A stretch of 34,751 bases of DNA from Omnitrophica bacterium GWA2_41_15 (GTDB lineage Bacteria > Omnitrophota > Gorgyraeia > Gygaellales > Profunditerraquicolaceae), in contig CAKKSP010000046.1 of the NCBI GenBank assembly GCA_919902045.1, positions 1-34,751 of the forward strand, in the 5' to 3' direction. Below, piece after piece: positions 8,229 through 17,758 of this stretch. The stretch's first letter is position 1. Every line of letters starts with the position of its first letter. The notes beneath the pieces are model-generated. The model was not told the DNA's origin and ran no database searches. It saw nothing but the letters and a program-made list of their open reading frames with translations. The translations under genes were made by a program, and so were the position numbers.

Positions 8229-9557
8229 ATGGGACGAAGACCGGTTGATATGGATAAGGTAGTAATGGAATTGATCAATACCGACGATGCCGCAAAAAAG
8301 AAAGAAATTGCAAAAAAAATCTTGGATATTGCATATAAGAGGGGTGCTTACCCTTCAAGTATAAACGAGCTTTACCAGGCCCGCGGTAAGGGGGAAGTTC
8401 CGGGAGGTTTTACGGTACCTGCGATGAATTTACGCGTGCTTACTTATGATTTGGCTAAAGCGATCTTTCGTGTTGCCAAAAAAAATGATGCCGGAGCTTT
8501 TATATTTGAAATTGCAAAATCAGAAATGGGTTATACCAACCAGCCGCCGGTAGAATATGTAGCAGTGATTTTAGCAGCTGCGGTTAAAGAAGGTTTTACG
8601 GGCCCGGTTTTTGTACAAGGTGACCATATACAGGTAAATGCTAAAAAATTTAAAGAGAATCCCGAAAAAGAGCTTGATGGGCTAAGGGCGCTTATTCAGG
8701 AAGCAATTGAAGCAGGTTTTTTTAATATTGATATTGATTCTTCAACTTTGGTTGATTTAGAGAAAACAGATATTAAGAAACAACAACTTTTAAATTATGA
8801 TACTTGCGCAAAACTTACGCAATTTATTCGTCAGATCCAGCCGCGCGGAGTAGAAGTATCAGTCGGCGGTGAGATCGGAGAAGTAGGGACAAAAAATTCT
8901 ACTCCCGAAGAGTTGAGGGTATTTATGCAGGGGTATAATGACAGATTACGTAAGGGTAGGGCCGGTATCAGTAAAATTAGCATACAGACCGGGACTTCTC
9001 ATGGAGGCGTAGTTCTTCCTGATGGAAAAATAGCGCAGGTAAAAGTTGATTTTGAAACTTTAAAAGTACTCTCAAAGATTGCCCGCGAGGAATTTGCTAT
9101 GGCAGGAGCAGTCCAGCACGGAGCTTCGACACTGCCTGCTGAAGCTTTTAATAAATTCCCTGAAACAGATACTGCCGAAGTGCACTTGGCAACCGAGTTC
9201 CAGAATATGGTTTATGAAAGCCGTCATTTTCCGCAAGAGTTAAAAACAAAGATTTATGAATGGTTGAAAGTTAATGCCGCAAGCGAGCGTAAAGAAGGCG
9301 AAACTGACGAGCAGTTTTTCTATAAAGCGCGTAAGAAGGCGCTCGGGCCTTTTAAGAAAGAGATTATGGGGCTTCCCCAAACAGTACGCGATGCAATTGC
9401 AAAAGAATTAGAAATAAGATTTGATTTTCTTTTTAAACAGTTAAACGCCGTAAACAATAAAGTTTTAGTTGATAAGTATATTACCTTAAAAAGAGTGATC
9501 AGCCGTAAGCGTCAGGAAAATGCTGCGGTTGTGCATGATGGAGAAGGCGCGGACTAA
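8229..9557 (+). CDS. Class II fructose-bisphosphate aldolase-like protein, long form
   Basis: A 442-residue zinc-dependent aldolase-type barrel. The metal and substrate motifs of class II aldolases are present: VQGDHIQ (Asp132, His133), GGEIGEVG (Glu215), QTGTSHGGV (His258) and AVQHGAST (His297). The usual class IIA/IIB proteins are about 300-360 residues; this one has a roughly 55-residue N-terminal extension and a charged C-terminal tail of about 120 residues. The reaction is probably cleavage of fructose 1,6-bisphosphate, supported by the adjacent phosphofructokinase gene. Tagatose-bisphosphate or another aldol substrate is possible. The SD AGGAG overlaps the pfkA stop, implying coupling. 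Confidence 0.88.
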   Translation: MGRRPVDMDKVVMELINTDDAAKKKEIAKKILDIAYKRGAYPSSINELYQARGKGEVPGGFTVPAMNLRVLTYDLAKAIFRVAKKNDAGAFIFEIAKSEMGYTNQPPVEYVAVILAAAVKEGFTGPVFVQGDHIQVNAKKFKENPEKELDGLRALIQEAIEAGFFNIDIDSSTLVDLEKTDIKKQQLLNYDTCAKLTQFIRQIQPRGVEVSVGGEIGEVGTKNSTPEELRVFMQGYNDRLRKGRAGISKISIQTGTSHGGVVLPDGKIAQVKVDFETLKVLSKIAREEFAMAGAVQHGASTLPAEAFNKFPETDTAEVHLATEFQNMVYESRHFPQELKTKIYEWLKVNAASERKEGETDEQFFYKARKKALGPFKKEIMGLPQTVRDAIAKELEIRFDFLFKQLNAVNNKVLVDKYITLKRVISRKRQENAAVVHDGEGAD

Positions 9558-9563
9558 AATTTA

Positions 9564-9635
9564 GTCATTGCGAGCGAAGCGAAGCAATCTAATAAAAAGA
9601 TGTGATTGCTTCACCCCTTCGGGGTTCGCAATGAC
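9564..9635. repeat. Dispersed palindromic repeat, GTCATTGCGAGCGAAGC type
   Basis: The left arm starts GTCATTGCGA and ends GAAGCAATC; the right arm starts GATTGCTTC and ends TCGCAATGAC. The two ends are inverted copies around a 14-nt spacer, and the right arm holds its own hairpin ACCCC-TTC-GGGGT. This GCGAGCGAAGCGAAGCAATC family is widely seen in bacterial intergenic regions as a MITE/REP-like repeat. It fills the gap between the aldolase gene and ilvD and misleads ORF callers into extending ilvD upstream. Confidence 0.9.
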
Positions 9636-9648
9636 AGCGAGGTGTAAT

Positions 9649-11301
9649 ATGAGATCAGACAATATTAAAAAAGGCTTAGAGCGAGTTCCGCATCGGGCGC
9701 TGTTACATGCCACAGGCCTTAGCAGAAAAGATTTGGAGCGCCCATTTATCGGGGTAGCCACTTCTTTTACCGATCTTATCCCGGGCCATATTGGAATGCG
9801 GGATTTAGAGCGCTTTATTGAGCGCGGTGTTTGTTACGGCGGAGGGGTTCCTTTCTTTTTTGGGGTTCCAGGAATTTGTGATGGGCTTGCTATGGGGCAT
9901 TTAGGGATGTGTTATCCGCTAGCTCTGCGTGAGATCATTGCCGATACTATTGAATCCGTTTGTAACGCTCATAGCCTTGATGGTATTGTTTGCCTGACTA
10001 ATTGCGATAAGATCACTCCCGGTATGCTTATGGGAGTGGCGCGTTTAAACATTCCTGCGATCATTGTTACTGCCGGGCCGATGTTATCCGGCCGTTTTAA
10101 TCAGAAAAAACTTGCCTTTGTGCATGATACGTTTGAGGCTTTGGCGCGTGCCAAAAAAGGAGAGATTTCAGAAAAAGAACTAACTTGTCTTGAAATGGAG
10201 GCATGTCCCGGCGCTGGTTCTTGCCAAGGATTATATACCGCAAATACAATGGCTTGCCTTACTGAAACAATGGGGATGTCTTTGCCGGGTTGTGGCACCG
10301 CTTTAGCGGTGTCTGCAAAGAAGCGTCGTATTGCCCAGGAAAGCGGTGAACGTATCCTAGAATTAGTGAAAAAAGATATAAAGCCACGCGATATTATCAC
10401 GAAAAAATCTTTAGAAAATGCGATTTTAGTCGATATGGCTTTAGGCGGCTCAAGTAATACTGTTTTACATCTTATGGCAATTGCGCATGAGGCAGGGATT
10501 AATCTTGATTTAAAAACTTTTGATATATTAAGCCGGAAGGTCTCGCATATTACTAATATAGAGCCGGCAGGCCCGCATTTTATGGAGGATGTTGAGTATG
10601 CAGGCGGGATTCCGGCAGTTTTGAAACGGCTTAAAAGCAAAATTAATGATACGCCTACTTTAAGCGGAAAAACTACTTATGAGATTGCAGATCAGGCGCA
10701 GATTTTTGATGAAGAGGTAATTCGTGATTTTAGCCGTGCCTATCATAAGGAAGGCGGGATTGCGGTTTTATACGGCAATCTTGCACCTAGCGGAGCAGTA
10801 GTTAAGCAAGCTGCGGTATCTCAAAAGATGATGAAATTTTCAGGCCGCGCGCGGGTGTTTAATCGCGAAGAAGAGGCGATGAAAGCGATTTTAGGCGGAA
10901 AGATTAAAAAAGGTGATGTTATAGTTATCCGTTATGAAGGCCCTGCCGGCGGGCCGGGGATGCGTGAGATGCTTGCGCCTACTTCGGCAATCGTAGGTAT
11001 GGGTTTAGCTGATGATGTGGCACTAATTACCGACGGACGTTTTTCCGGCGGTACAAAAGGCCCTTGTATAGGCCATGTTTCACCTGAGGCTTCAGCAAAA
11101 GGGCCGATTGCTGCGTTAAAAAACGGCGACATAATTGATATTGATATTACTAAAAGAAAATTAGAAGTTAAATTATCCGCGCAGGAGATTAAAACCAGGT
11201 TAAAAAATCTAAAGCCTATCCCGCCAAAAATCACTACCGGGTATTTGGCGCGTTATTCTAAATTAGTTAGTTCGGCGGACAAAGGAGCGATTTTAAAATG
11301 A
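9649..11301 (+). CDS. ilvD: Dihydroxy-acid dehydratase
   Basis: About 550 residues, typical for IlvD. It dehydrates 2,3-dihydroxy-3-methylbutanoate (or the methylpentanoate) to the 2-oxo acid, the step before transamination to valine or isoleucine and before LeuA. The Fe-S cysteines lie in [22 protein letters not shown] and [34 protein letters not shown] is the C-terminal IlvD/Edd signature. The track's start at 9568 runs through the palindromic repeat; I choose ATG 9649, which has GAGGTG a few bases upstream and gives [19 protein letters not shown], a normal IlvD N-terminus. The stop overlaps the ilvB start. Confidence 0.97.
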   Translation: MRSDNIKKGLERVPHRALLHATGLSRKDLERPFIGVATSFTDLIPGHIGMRDLERFIERGVCYGGGVPFFFGVPGICDGLAMGHLGMCYPLALREIIADTIESVCNAHSLDGIVCLTNCDKITPGMLMGVARLNIPAIIVTAGPMLSGRFNQKKLAFVHDTFEALARAKKGEISEKELTCLEMEACPGAGSCQGLYTANTMACLTETMGMSLPGCGTALAVSAKKRRIAQESGERILELVKKDIKPRDIITKKSLENAILVDMALGGSSNTVLHLMAIAHEAGINLDLKTFDILSRKVSHITNIEPAGPHFMEDVEYAGGIPAVLKRLKSKINDTPTLSGKTTYEIADQAQIFDEEVIRDFSRAYHKEGGIAVLYGNLAPSGAVVKQAAVSQKMMKFSGRARVFNREEEAMKAILGGKIKKGDVIVIRYEGPAGGPGMREMLAPTSAIVGMGLADDVALITDGRFSGGTKGPCIGHVSPEASAKGPIAALKNGDIIDIDITKRKLEVKLSAQEIKTRLKNLKPIPPKITTGYLARYSKLVSSADKGAILK

Positions 11302-12962
11302 TTGGTGCGCAAATATTAATTGAATGTTTGAAACGTGAAGGGGTAGAGGTTATTTTTGGTTATCCCGGGGGGCAAGTTTTACCGATTTTTGACCGCCTTT
11401 ATGATGCTGAAGTAAAATTTATCCTTACTCGCCATGAACAGGCAGCAGCACATGCTGCAGATGGTTTTGCCCGCGCCACTGGCAAGGTCGGAGTTTGTCT
11501 TGCTACTTCAGGGCCTGGTGCGACAAATTTAACTACCGGTATTGCTAATGCCTATATGGATTCTATTCCGATGATTGCAATTACCGGACAAGTAAAGACC
11601 TTCTTAATTGGTAATGACGCGTTCCAGGAAGCAGATGTTACCGGGATTACGCGGCCGATTACAAAACATAATTATTTAGTCAAGGATGTTAAGGATCTGG
11701 CAAAAGTTGTTCGGGAAGCCTTTTATATTGCTACAAGCGGCCGTCCCGGCCCTGTGCTTATTGATATTCCTTCAGATGTTCAGCTTGCGGATACAGATTT
11801 TATCTGGCCTGAAACTGTGAATATCCGTAGTTATAATCCGACATCTTTTGGCCATCCTGGACAGATTAAAAAAGCAGCTAAGTTTATCGCTAGCGCGCGT
11901 AAACCTGTGATCTATGCCGGCGGAGGAGTGATTTCTTCTGATGCTAGTAGTGAGTTATTTGAATTAGCAGAGAAAATTCCGGCTCCGGTAACCTGGACAA
12001 TGATGGGAATCGGTTGTTTCCCCACAACACATAAATTATCCCTAGGAATGCTTGGTATGCACGGGACAGCTTACGCAAATCATGCGATTATGGAGTCAGA
12101 TTTGATCATTGCGGTGGGCGCGCGTTTTGATGATCGCGTAACGGGCCGCATTGATGCCTTTGCCCCTAATGCCAAGGTTATTCATATTGATATTGATCCG
12201 TCATCTATAAGTAAAAATGTGCGCGTGGATATTCCGATTGTCGGAGATGCCAAAAATATTCTTATCGAGCTTAATAGCCATATTAAAAAATCTTCTGATA
12301 CTACGGATTGGCTTAAGACTGTTACTGGTTTTAAGCGTAAACACCCTTTACGTTATAAGGAAGGCGATAAGATCAAGCCGCAACATGTTATTGAGCAGAT
12401 CTACGAAGCAACTAACGGGGAAGCGATTATTACTACTGAAGTAGGACAAAATCAGATGTGGGCATGTCAGTGGTTTAAATACTCTTCTCCGCGTACTTTT
12501 ATTTCTTCAGGCGGCTTGGGGACTATGGGTTTTGGTTTCCCGGCGGCAATGGGAGCAAAAGTGGGTTTTCCGGATAAGGTTGTTTTTGATATTGCAGGAG
12601 ATGGCTCTATACAGATGAACATACAAGAGTTGGCTACTTGCGTTAGCAATAAAATTAATGTGAAGGTTGCGATTTTAAATAACGGTTATTTAGGTATGGT
12701 GCGCCAGTGGCAGGAACTTTTCTATAAGAGGCGTTATTCCCAGGTAAATATAACAAGTCCGGATTTTGTTAAGCTTGCTGAAAGTTATGGCGCAGTGGGT
12801 ATTAAGATTACTAATCCAAAAGATGTAAGGCCAGCTATTGATAAAGCCCTGGCTATTGATAATACCGTGTTTTTAGATTTTCATATTGAACCGGAAGAAA
12901 ACGTTTATCCGATGGTTCCGGCAGGAGAGGCACTTAACCGGATGATTGAGGGGTTAGCATAA
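11298..12962 (+). CDS. ilvB: Acetolactate synthase, large catalytic subunit
   Basis: A 554-residue thiamine-diphosphate enzyme that condenses two pyruvates, or pyruvate with 2-oxobutyrate, in the first common step of branched-chain amino acid synthesis. Glu47 in [16 protein letters not shown] is the cofactor-activating glutamate. [15 protein letters not shown] through [12 protein letters not shown] is the ThDP/Mg motif with the biosynthetic-type WQ pair. A FAD-binding middle domain is present by length and motif ([12 protein letters not shown]). ATG 11298 overlaps the ilvD stop (ATGA) and AGGAG lies about 10 nt upstream. Confidence 0.97.
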   Translation: MIGAQILIECLKREGVEVIFGYPGGQVLPIFDRLYDAEVKFILTRHEQAAAHAADGFARATGKVGVCLATSGPGATNLTTGIANAYMDSIPMIAITGQVKTFLIGNDAFQEADVTGITRPITKHNYLVKDVKDLAKVVREAFYIATSGRPGPVLIDIPSDVQLADTDFIWPETVNIRSYNPTSFGHPGQIKKAAKFIASARKPVIYAGGGVISSDASSELFELAEKIPAPVTWTMMGIGCFPTTHKLSLGMLGMHGTAYANHAIMESDLIIAVGARFDDRVTGRIDAFAPNAKVIHIDIDPSSISKNVRVDIPIVGDAKNILIELNSHIKKSSDTTDWLKTVTGFKRKHPLRYKEGDKIKPQHVIEQIYEATNGEAIITTEVGQNQMWACQWFKYSSPRTFISSGGLGTMGFGFPAAMGAKVGFPDKVVFDIAGDGSIQMNIQELATCVSNKINVKVAILNNGYLGMVRQWQELFYKRRYSQVNITSPDFVKLAESYGAVGIKITNPKDVRPAIDKALAIDNTVFLDFHIEPEENVYPMVPAGEALNRMIEGLA

Positions 12963-13435
12963 TGAGACACACAATTTCAGTTTTAGTAGAAAACAAACCC
13001 GGTGTATTAGCAAGAGTAGCGGGGCTTTTTAGCGCGCGCGGTTATAATATCTCGTCTTTGGCAGTTTCAGAAACGCTTGATCCGACAGTTTCTTATATAA
13101 CGATGGTGATCGAGGCAAAAGATGAGAAGGTCTTAGAGCAGATCAAGAAACAGCTTAATAAACTGATTGATATTATTACAATCACGGATTTTACTAAGAA
13201 AGAACACGTAGATAGGGAGCTTATTTTAGTAAAGATTAATTACAGTTCTAAGAGTAAAGCCAAATTAGATTCGCTTTTAGATAAACAGGTAAGCAAAATC
13301 ATTTATTCTAAAGGTGATTCTGCGATTATTGAGGTAGTGGGAGAGCAGGAGCCGCTTAAGCAGCTTTTAGTAATACTTAATGAACAATTTGGGATAAAAG
13401 AGTTAGTGCGTAGTGGTAGAATCGCGATGGGGTGA
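12962..13435 (+). CDS. ilvN: Acetolactate synthase, small regulatory subunit
   Basis: A 157-residue IlvN/IlvH protein. The N-terminal ACT domain reads VLVENKPGVLARVAGLFSARGYNISSL, the usual valine-binding fold, and residues from about 80 to the end form the conserved C-terminal domain that activates the large subunit. Length matches IlvH-type subunits. It starts one base into the ilvB stop codon (TAATG), so the two subunits are made together. The spacer to ilvC carries copy 2 of the two-hairpin element. Confidence 0.96.
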   Translation: MRHTISVLVENKPGVLARVAGLFSARGYNISSLAVSETLDPTVSYITMVIEAKDEKVLEQIKKQLNKLIDIITITDFTKKEHVDRELILVKINYSSKSKAKLDSLLDKQVSKIIYSKGDSAIIEVVGEQEPLKQLLVILNEQFGIKELVRSGRIAMG

Positions 13436-13454
13436 TTAAATTAACTAATTGATT

Positions 13455-13499
13455 ACACCCGGCGCAATCTGATTGTGCGCCGGTGTTGTCTATCTGACA
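13455..13499 (+). promoter_or_regulatory. Two-hairpin 45-nt element upstream of ilvC (copy 2)
   Basis: ACACCC, stem GGCGC, 11-nt loop AATCTGATTGT, stem GCGCC, GGTGT, stem TGTC, loop TATCT, stem GACA. Both stems are fully complementary, and hairpin 1 differs in sequence from copy 1 at most stem positions. Loop 1 fits the looser consensus AAKCKGAWTRT, and loop 2 has the single change TAACT to TATCT. The ilvC Shine-Dalgarno GGAGG starts two bases after the element. There is no T-tract, so it is not an intrinsic terminator. Confidence 0.85.
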
Positions 13500-13511
13500 A
13501 GGAGGACTAAA

Positions 13512-14504
13512 ATGCCTAAGATTTACTATGATAACGATGCAGATTTAAACTTGTTAAAAGGGAAAACTATTGCCATTATCGGCTACGGAATTCAGGGCCG
13601 CGGGCAATCTTTATGCCTGAGGGATTCCGGATGTAACGTAGTAGTTTCCGAAGTAGAAGGGACCCCAAATTACGAACAGGCTATTAAAGACGGGTTTAAA
13701 CCAATGAGCGCATCCGATGCTGCTAAGGCTGCAGATGTAATTCAGATTCTTACTCAGGATCATGTGCAGGCAAAAGTTTACAATGAGAGCATCAAGCCTA
13801 ACCTGCGTAAAGGTAAAGCTATATGTTTTTCTCACGGGTTTAATATCCGTTTTAAGCAGATCAAACCGGCAAAAAATATTGACGTTTTTATGGTAGCACC
13901 TAAAGGCCCGGGCGCTTTAGTGCGCAGGATGTATGAAGAAGGAAAGGGCGTACCTTGTTTGATTGCAGTATATCAGGATGCTACAGGTCAGGCCAAACAA
14001 CTCGGCCTTGCTTTTGCAAAAGGAATCGGCGGTACCCGCGCCGGAGTTATTGAGACGACTTTTGAGGAAGAAACAGAAACCGATCTTTTTGGCGAACAGG
14101 CAGTGCTTTGTGGTGGAGTCACCGAGCTTATTAAAGCAGGTTTTGATACTCTGATAGCTGCCGGATATCAGCCGGAGATCGCTTATTTTGAAGTTTTACA
14201 TGAGTTAAAACTTATTACAGATTTAGTGCAGGAAGTCGGCATCGGCGGAATGCGCCGTAAAGTTTCAAATACTGCCTGTTACGGTGATTTGACCCGCGGC
14301 CCGCGTATTATCACGGCGAAAACCCGTAAAGAAATGCAGAAGATATTAAAAGAGATCCGTAACGGAAAATTTGCCAAAGAGTGGATAAAGGAAAATGAGG
14401 TTGGTAGGCCTAATTTTGACCGTCTCTTAAAAGAAGGAGACGAACACGCGATTGAAAAAGTAGGAAAGCAATTAAGAGATATGATGCCGTGGATGAAAAA
14501 ATAA
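13512..14504 (+). CDS. ilvC: Ketol-acid reductoisomerase, predicted NADH-preferring
   Basis: A 330-residue class I (short) KARI that converts acetolactate to dihydroxyisovalerate by Mg-dependent isomerisation and reduction. The N-terminal Rossmann motif is [10 protein letters not shown]. The loop after the second strand reads [12 protein letters not shown], with Glu47 and Glu49 where NADP enzymes have Arg/Ser residues for the 2'-phosphate; this suggests NADH use. The all-helical C-terminal domain has the metal ligands in [16 protein letters not shown] and [12 protein letters not shown] choose ATG 13512 with GGAGG 6 nt upstream; the track's 13473 start reads through the hairpin element. Confidence 0.96.
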   Translation: MPKIYYDNDADLNLLKGKTIAIIGYGIQGRGQSLCLRDSGCNVVVSEVEGTPNYEQAIKDGFKPMSASDAAKAADVIQILTQDHVQAKVYNESIKPNLRKGKAICFSHGFNIRFKQIKPAKNIDVFMVAPKGPGALVRRMYEEGKGVPCLIAVYQDATGQAKQLGLAFAKGIGGTRAGVIETTFEEETETDLFGEQAVLCGGVTELIKAGFDTLIAAGYQPEIAYFEVLHELKLITDLVQEVGIGGMRRKVSNTACYGDLTRGPRIITAKTRKEMQKILKEIRNGKFAKEWIKENEVGRPNFDRLLKEGDEHAIEKVGKQLRDMMPWMKK

Positions 14505-15994
14505 TTATTTTCGATACAACATTACGCGACGGAGAGCAGGCGCCGGGAGCTTCTTTAAACCAGAAAGAGAAGCTTGAGATCGCAGAGGCGCTTGAGAATC
14601 TGGGCGTAGATATAATTGAAGCAGGATTTCCTGTTTCCTCTGAAGGAGATTTTGAGTCAGTTAAGGCAGTAGCGAAAGCCGTTAAGAAGGCTACTATCTG
14701 CGGCTTGGCACGCGCCAAACATGAGGATATTGACGCAGTAAGCGAAGCGCTAAGTTTAGCCCGTCGGCCGCGCATCCATGTGTTTTTGGCGACCTCAAAA
14801 ATCCATATGCAATATAAATTAAAAAAAGCAGAGGATGAAATTTTACGCCTTGCAATCTGGGCAGTTAAATACGCGCGCAATAAATGTTCTGATATAGAGT
14901 TTTCTCCGGAAGATGCATCTAGAACCGAACAAGGATTTCTCTTTAAAGTCGTTGAAAAAGTAATTGAAGCAGGGGCAACTACGGTAAATATTCCCGATAC
15001 TGTCGGCTATGCCCAGCCTGAAGAATATGGGAATTTAATTGCTTCTATAAAGAATAATGTCCCGAATATAAATAAAGCAGTAATCTCTGTGCATTGTCAT
15101 AATGATTTGGGGTTAGGAGTGGCAAATTCTCTTAGTGCGATTAGAAATGGCGCCCGCCAGGTGGAATGTACGATAAACGGGATCGGTGAGCGTGCAGGGA
15201 ACGCTTCGCTTGAAGAAATTGTCATGTCTTTACGCACCCGGCATGATCTTTTTAAGGGCGTATCTACAAATATCAAAACCGAAAAGATTTATAAAACTTC
15301 TCGTCTAGTTAGTAAATTGACCGGATTTGTGGTAGCGCCCAATAAAGCGATTGTCGGAGGTAATGCTTTCCGGCATGAGTCAGGAATTCATCAGGATGGC
15401 GTGCTTAAAGAGCGTACAACTTATGAAATTATCCGTCCCCAAGACGTAGGATATTTTGAAAGTGGTATAGTACTTGGAAAACATTCCGGCCGCCATGCTT
15501 TTGGAGATCGCCTTAAATCTTTAGGTTTTCATCTGAACGTTCAGGAGCTTGATAAGGCGTTTGTACGCTTTAAGGAGCTTGCGGATAAGAAAAAACATAT
15601 CTTTGATGAAGATTTAATGTCTATAGTTGAAGAAGAGATCAAAGTTGTAAAGCCGATTTGGTTTTTAGATAGCTTTGAAGTTAATTCCGGAACAAAGATC
15701 GCGCCAAAGGCAAAAGTATTTTTAAAGAAAAAACAGAAATTATTTTCTGCTGAAGCTACAGGAGACGGCCCGGTAAATGCCTGCTATAAAGCCATAGATA
15801 AGATTACCGGTTCAAAGCCTGTACTTTTAGATTATCGCCTGGAAGCGGTTACATCCGGAGATGACGCATTAGGTGAAGTAAACCTTAAACTCCGCGTTAA
15901 GGGGAAAACTGCCTCTGGCCGCGGCTCAAGCACGGATATTGTGGAAGCTTCAGTGCGGGCTTACATAGCCGCAATAAATAAACTTCAGAATTAA
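14489..15994 (+). CDS. leuA: 2-isopropylmalate synthase
   Basis: A 501-residue LeuA that condenses acetyl-CoA with 2-oxoisovalerate, the first committed step to leucine. [13 protein letters not shown] begins the HMGL-like barrel with the metal-binding Asp, [14 protein letters not shown] holds the metal His ligands, and [14 protein letters not shown] is the second family signature. Residues from about 390 onward form the LeuA dimer/regulatory domain for leucine feedback. The start is GTG 14489, overlapping ilvC by 16 nt; the nearby ATG 14493 is out of frame. Citramalate or homocitrate synthase are less likely given the ilv context. Confidence 0.94.
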   Translation: MDEKIIIFDTTLRDGEQAPGASLNQKEKLEIAEALENLGVDIIEAGFPVSSEGDFESVKAVAKAVKKATICGLARAKHEDIDAVSEALSLARRPRIHVFLATSKIHMQYKLKKAEDEILRLAIWAVKYARNKCSDIEFSPEDASRTEQGFLFKVVEKVIEAGATTVNIPDTVGYAQPEEYGNLIASIKNNVPNINKAVISVHCHNDLGLGVANSLSAIRNGARQVECTINGIGERAGNASLEEIVMSLRTRHDLFKGVSTNIKTEKIYKTSRLVSKLTGFVVAPNKAIVGGNAFRHESGIHQDGVLKERTTYEIIRPQDVGYFESGIVLGKHSGRHAFGDRLKSLGFHLNVQELDKAFVRFKELADKKKHIFDEDLMSIVEEEIKVVKPIWFLDSFEVNSGTKIAPKAKVFLKKKQKLFSAEATGDGPVNACYKAIDKITGSKPVLLDYRLEAVTSGDDALGEVNLKLRVKGKTASGRGSSTDIVEASVRAYIAAINKLQN

Positions 15995-16012
15995 CATCCT
16001 TCTATTAATCTT

Positions 16013-16948
16013 ATGCCCTCGTCGTTACTATTCGGGCTCATCGGGTATCCTGTAAAACATAGCTTTTCCGCTGCTATGCACACTGCGGCGTTTAAAAAGC
16101 TAAACATCAATGCCGAATATCGCCTTTTTGAGGTTCCGCCGAAAGATCTAGAAGGTTTCCTACTCGGAAAGATTAAAACCAATGATGTAAAAGGAAAAGA
16201 ATTTTTGTCTTCGGGTATTTCTTTTTTTAATATTACGATTCCCCATAAAATTAGAGCTAAAGAGATTCTGGAAAAAAATTTCCCGGTCCAAGAAACGCAG
16301 ATTACATTAAAAGATTTTTATTATGTTAAGCTTTCCGGAGCAATTAATACAATTAAAAAAACCTGCGGAGAAACCAAGTATTACAATACCGATGCCTGGG
16401 GTTTTTTGAAGTCATTAGAGGAGGATCTAAAATTTGATCCTAAGGGCAAAGAAATATTTGTTAATGGATGTGGTGGCGCAGGCCGGGCAGTTATTGCTGC
16501 CTTAAGCTGGAGTAATGTCGGAATAAAAAAAATCTACGTAAATGATATTAATGAGCAAGCGATTGATTCTGCAAAAAAACATTTTTCTCATTTACCGCAA
16601 TGGAGCGAGTTAAAAGATAGATTGCAGTTTATTTCTAAAGATAGAATCCAAGACTTTATTAATAAGGCTCAGTTGTTTGTAAATGCTTCTCCTATCGGCA
16701 TGAAAGAGGTAGATATCCCGGCAGTAAAGAAAGATTGGCTGCATAGAGATCTTTCTATATATGATGTTGTATATAATCGCGTTACTGAACTGGTCAAATT
16801 CGGCAAAGAATTAGGTATTCCCGCTACGGGAGGTTTAGGGATGCTCTTGTATCAGGGAGCTGCTGCGTTTGAGATTTGGACCGAGAAACCGGCTCCGATA
16901 GAGGAGATGCGTTATGCGCTTAAGGAGGAAATGAATAAATGTCATTAA
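16013..16948 (+). CDS. aroE: Shikimate dehydrogenase (AroE-like), enlarged, possibly NADH-dependent
   Basis: A 311-residue AroE family member, longer than the usual 270-280. GYPVKHSFSAAMH gives the substrate SxS motif (Ser17, Ser19). NITIPHK provides catalytic Lys79, and YNTDAWGF provides Asp127. The nucleotide-binding loop is GCGGAGRA, and the following strand ends VNDINEQA, with Asp178 where NADP enzymes have NRT. The extra residues are around 52-66 and 85-105. No Shine-Dalgarno is obvious before ATG 16013. The context mixes amino-acid and housekeeping genes. A quinate/shikimate dehydrogenase of another subclass is an alternative. Confidence 0.87.
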   Translation: MPSSLLFGLIGYPVKHSFSAAMHTAAFKKLNINAEYRLFEVPPKDLEGFLLGKIKTNDVKGKEFLSSGISFFNITIPHKIRAKEILEKNFPVQETQITLKDFYYVKLSGAINTIKKTCGETKYYNTDAWGFLKSLEEDLKFDPKGKEIFVNGCGGAGRAVIAALSWSNVGIKKIYVNDINEQAIDSAKKHFSHLPQWSELKDRLQFISKDRIQDFINKAQLFVNASPIGMKEVDIPAVKKDWLHRDLSIYDVVYNRVTELVKFGKELGIPATGGLGMLLYQGAAAFEIWTEKPAPIEEMRYALKEEMNKCH

Positions 16949-17754
16949 TAGCTAATATATTTGTTTTCTTTTTTGGTTCTATTGTCGGGAGTTTTCTTAA
17001 TGTTTGTATTTATCGCATACCGCGTAATGAATCAGTAGTCTGGCCGCGTTCGCATTGCCCGCTTTGCAATGCTAATATCAGAGGCTATGATAATATACCA
17101 TTTATTAGTTACCTGGTTTTACTTGGCCGTTGCCGCTCCTGTAAAAAACCTATCTCACCGCGTTATTTTACTATTGAGTTCTTGACCGCTTTATCAGCAT
17201 TGTGGTTGTATAGATCTTTTGGCCTAAGTTTTGATTTCTTTTTTTATTTTGTATTTTTAAGCGGATTGATTATCGCTACTTTTGTAGATATCAGCCACCG
17301 GATAATTCCCGATGAAGTTTCTATAGGCGGAATCGGAGTAGGTTTACTGCTTAGTTTAGCGCGTGGATTACATTTTCCCGGGCCTTCGTTTAATGCCCGG
17401 CCTTTTATTGATTCGTTTCTTGGCACGATAGTTGGCGGAGGGATAATTTATCTGACCGGATTTATTTTTGATATGGTTTATTTTAAGCTGCTAAAAAAAC
17501 CTCCTGTGCAAGGAGAGACTACTTCTATGGGGGGTGGAGACGTAAAACTTCTGGCTATGATCGGCGCATTCTTAGGCTGGAAAAAAGCCCTGGTTGTTTT
17601 TTTTATTTCGCCTTTTTTTGGGGTAGTAATCGGGTTAATAAATTTAATAGTAAAAAAGGATCATGTTATCCCTTATGGCCCGTTTCTTTCGCTTGCGGCA
17701 GTGCTTTCAATATTTTGGGCGGATAAAATTTTAGTTTTATTTTTTCTACGTTAA
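16939..17754 (+). CDS. pilD: Type IV prepilin peptidase (A24 family)
   Basis: A 271-residue polytopic membrane aspartyl protease that cleaves and N-methylates type IV prepilin or pseudopilin leaders at the inner membrane. The cytoplasmic loop after helix 1 has two CxxC pairs (Cys40/43 and Cys65/68), a zinc site found in bifunctional PilD proteins. Catalytic aspartates are Asp117 in FVDISHRIIPD and Asp201 in GGGDVKLLAMIGAFLGW. About seven to eight hydrophobic segments are visible. It overlaps aroE by 10 nt with AGGAGG 10 nt before ATG. No pilin genes are in the window. Confidence 0.95.
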   Translation: MSLIANIFVFFFGSIVGSFLNVCIYRIPRNESVVWPRSHCPLCNANIRGYDNIPFISYLVLLGRCRSCKKPISPRYFTIEFLTALSALWLYRSFGLSFDFFFYFVFLSGLIIATFVDISHRIIPDEVSIGGIGVGLLLSLARGLHFPGPSFNARPFIDSFLGTIVGGGIIYLTGFIFDMVYFKLLKKPPVQGETTSMGGGDVKLLAMIGAFLGWKKALVVFFISPFFGVVIGLINLIVKKDHVIPYGPFLSLAAVLSIFWADKILVLFFLR

Positions 17755-17758
17755 TTTT

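Noticed and set aside
12217-12444. 75-aa ORF within ilvB
   Set aside because: Out-of-frame shadow of the acetolactate synthase gene with no supporting motif.
13455-13499. Intrinsic terminator between ilvN and ilvC
   Set aside because: The stem is strong but no T-tract follows; it is followed directly by the ilvC Shine-Dalgarno.
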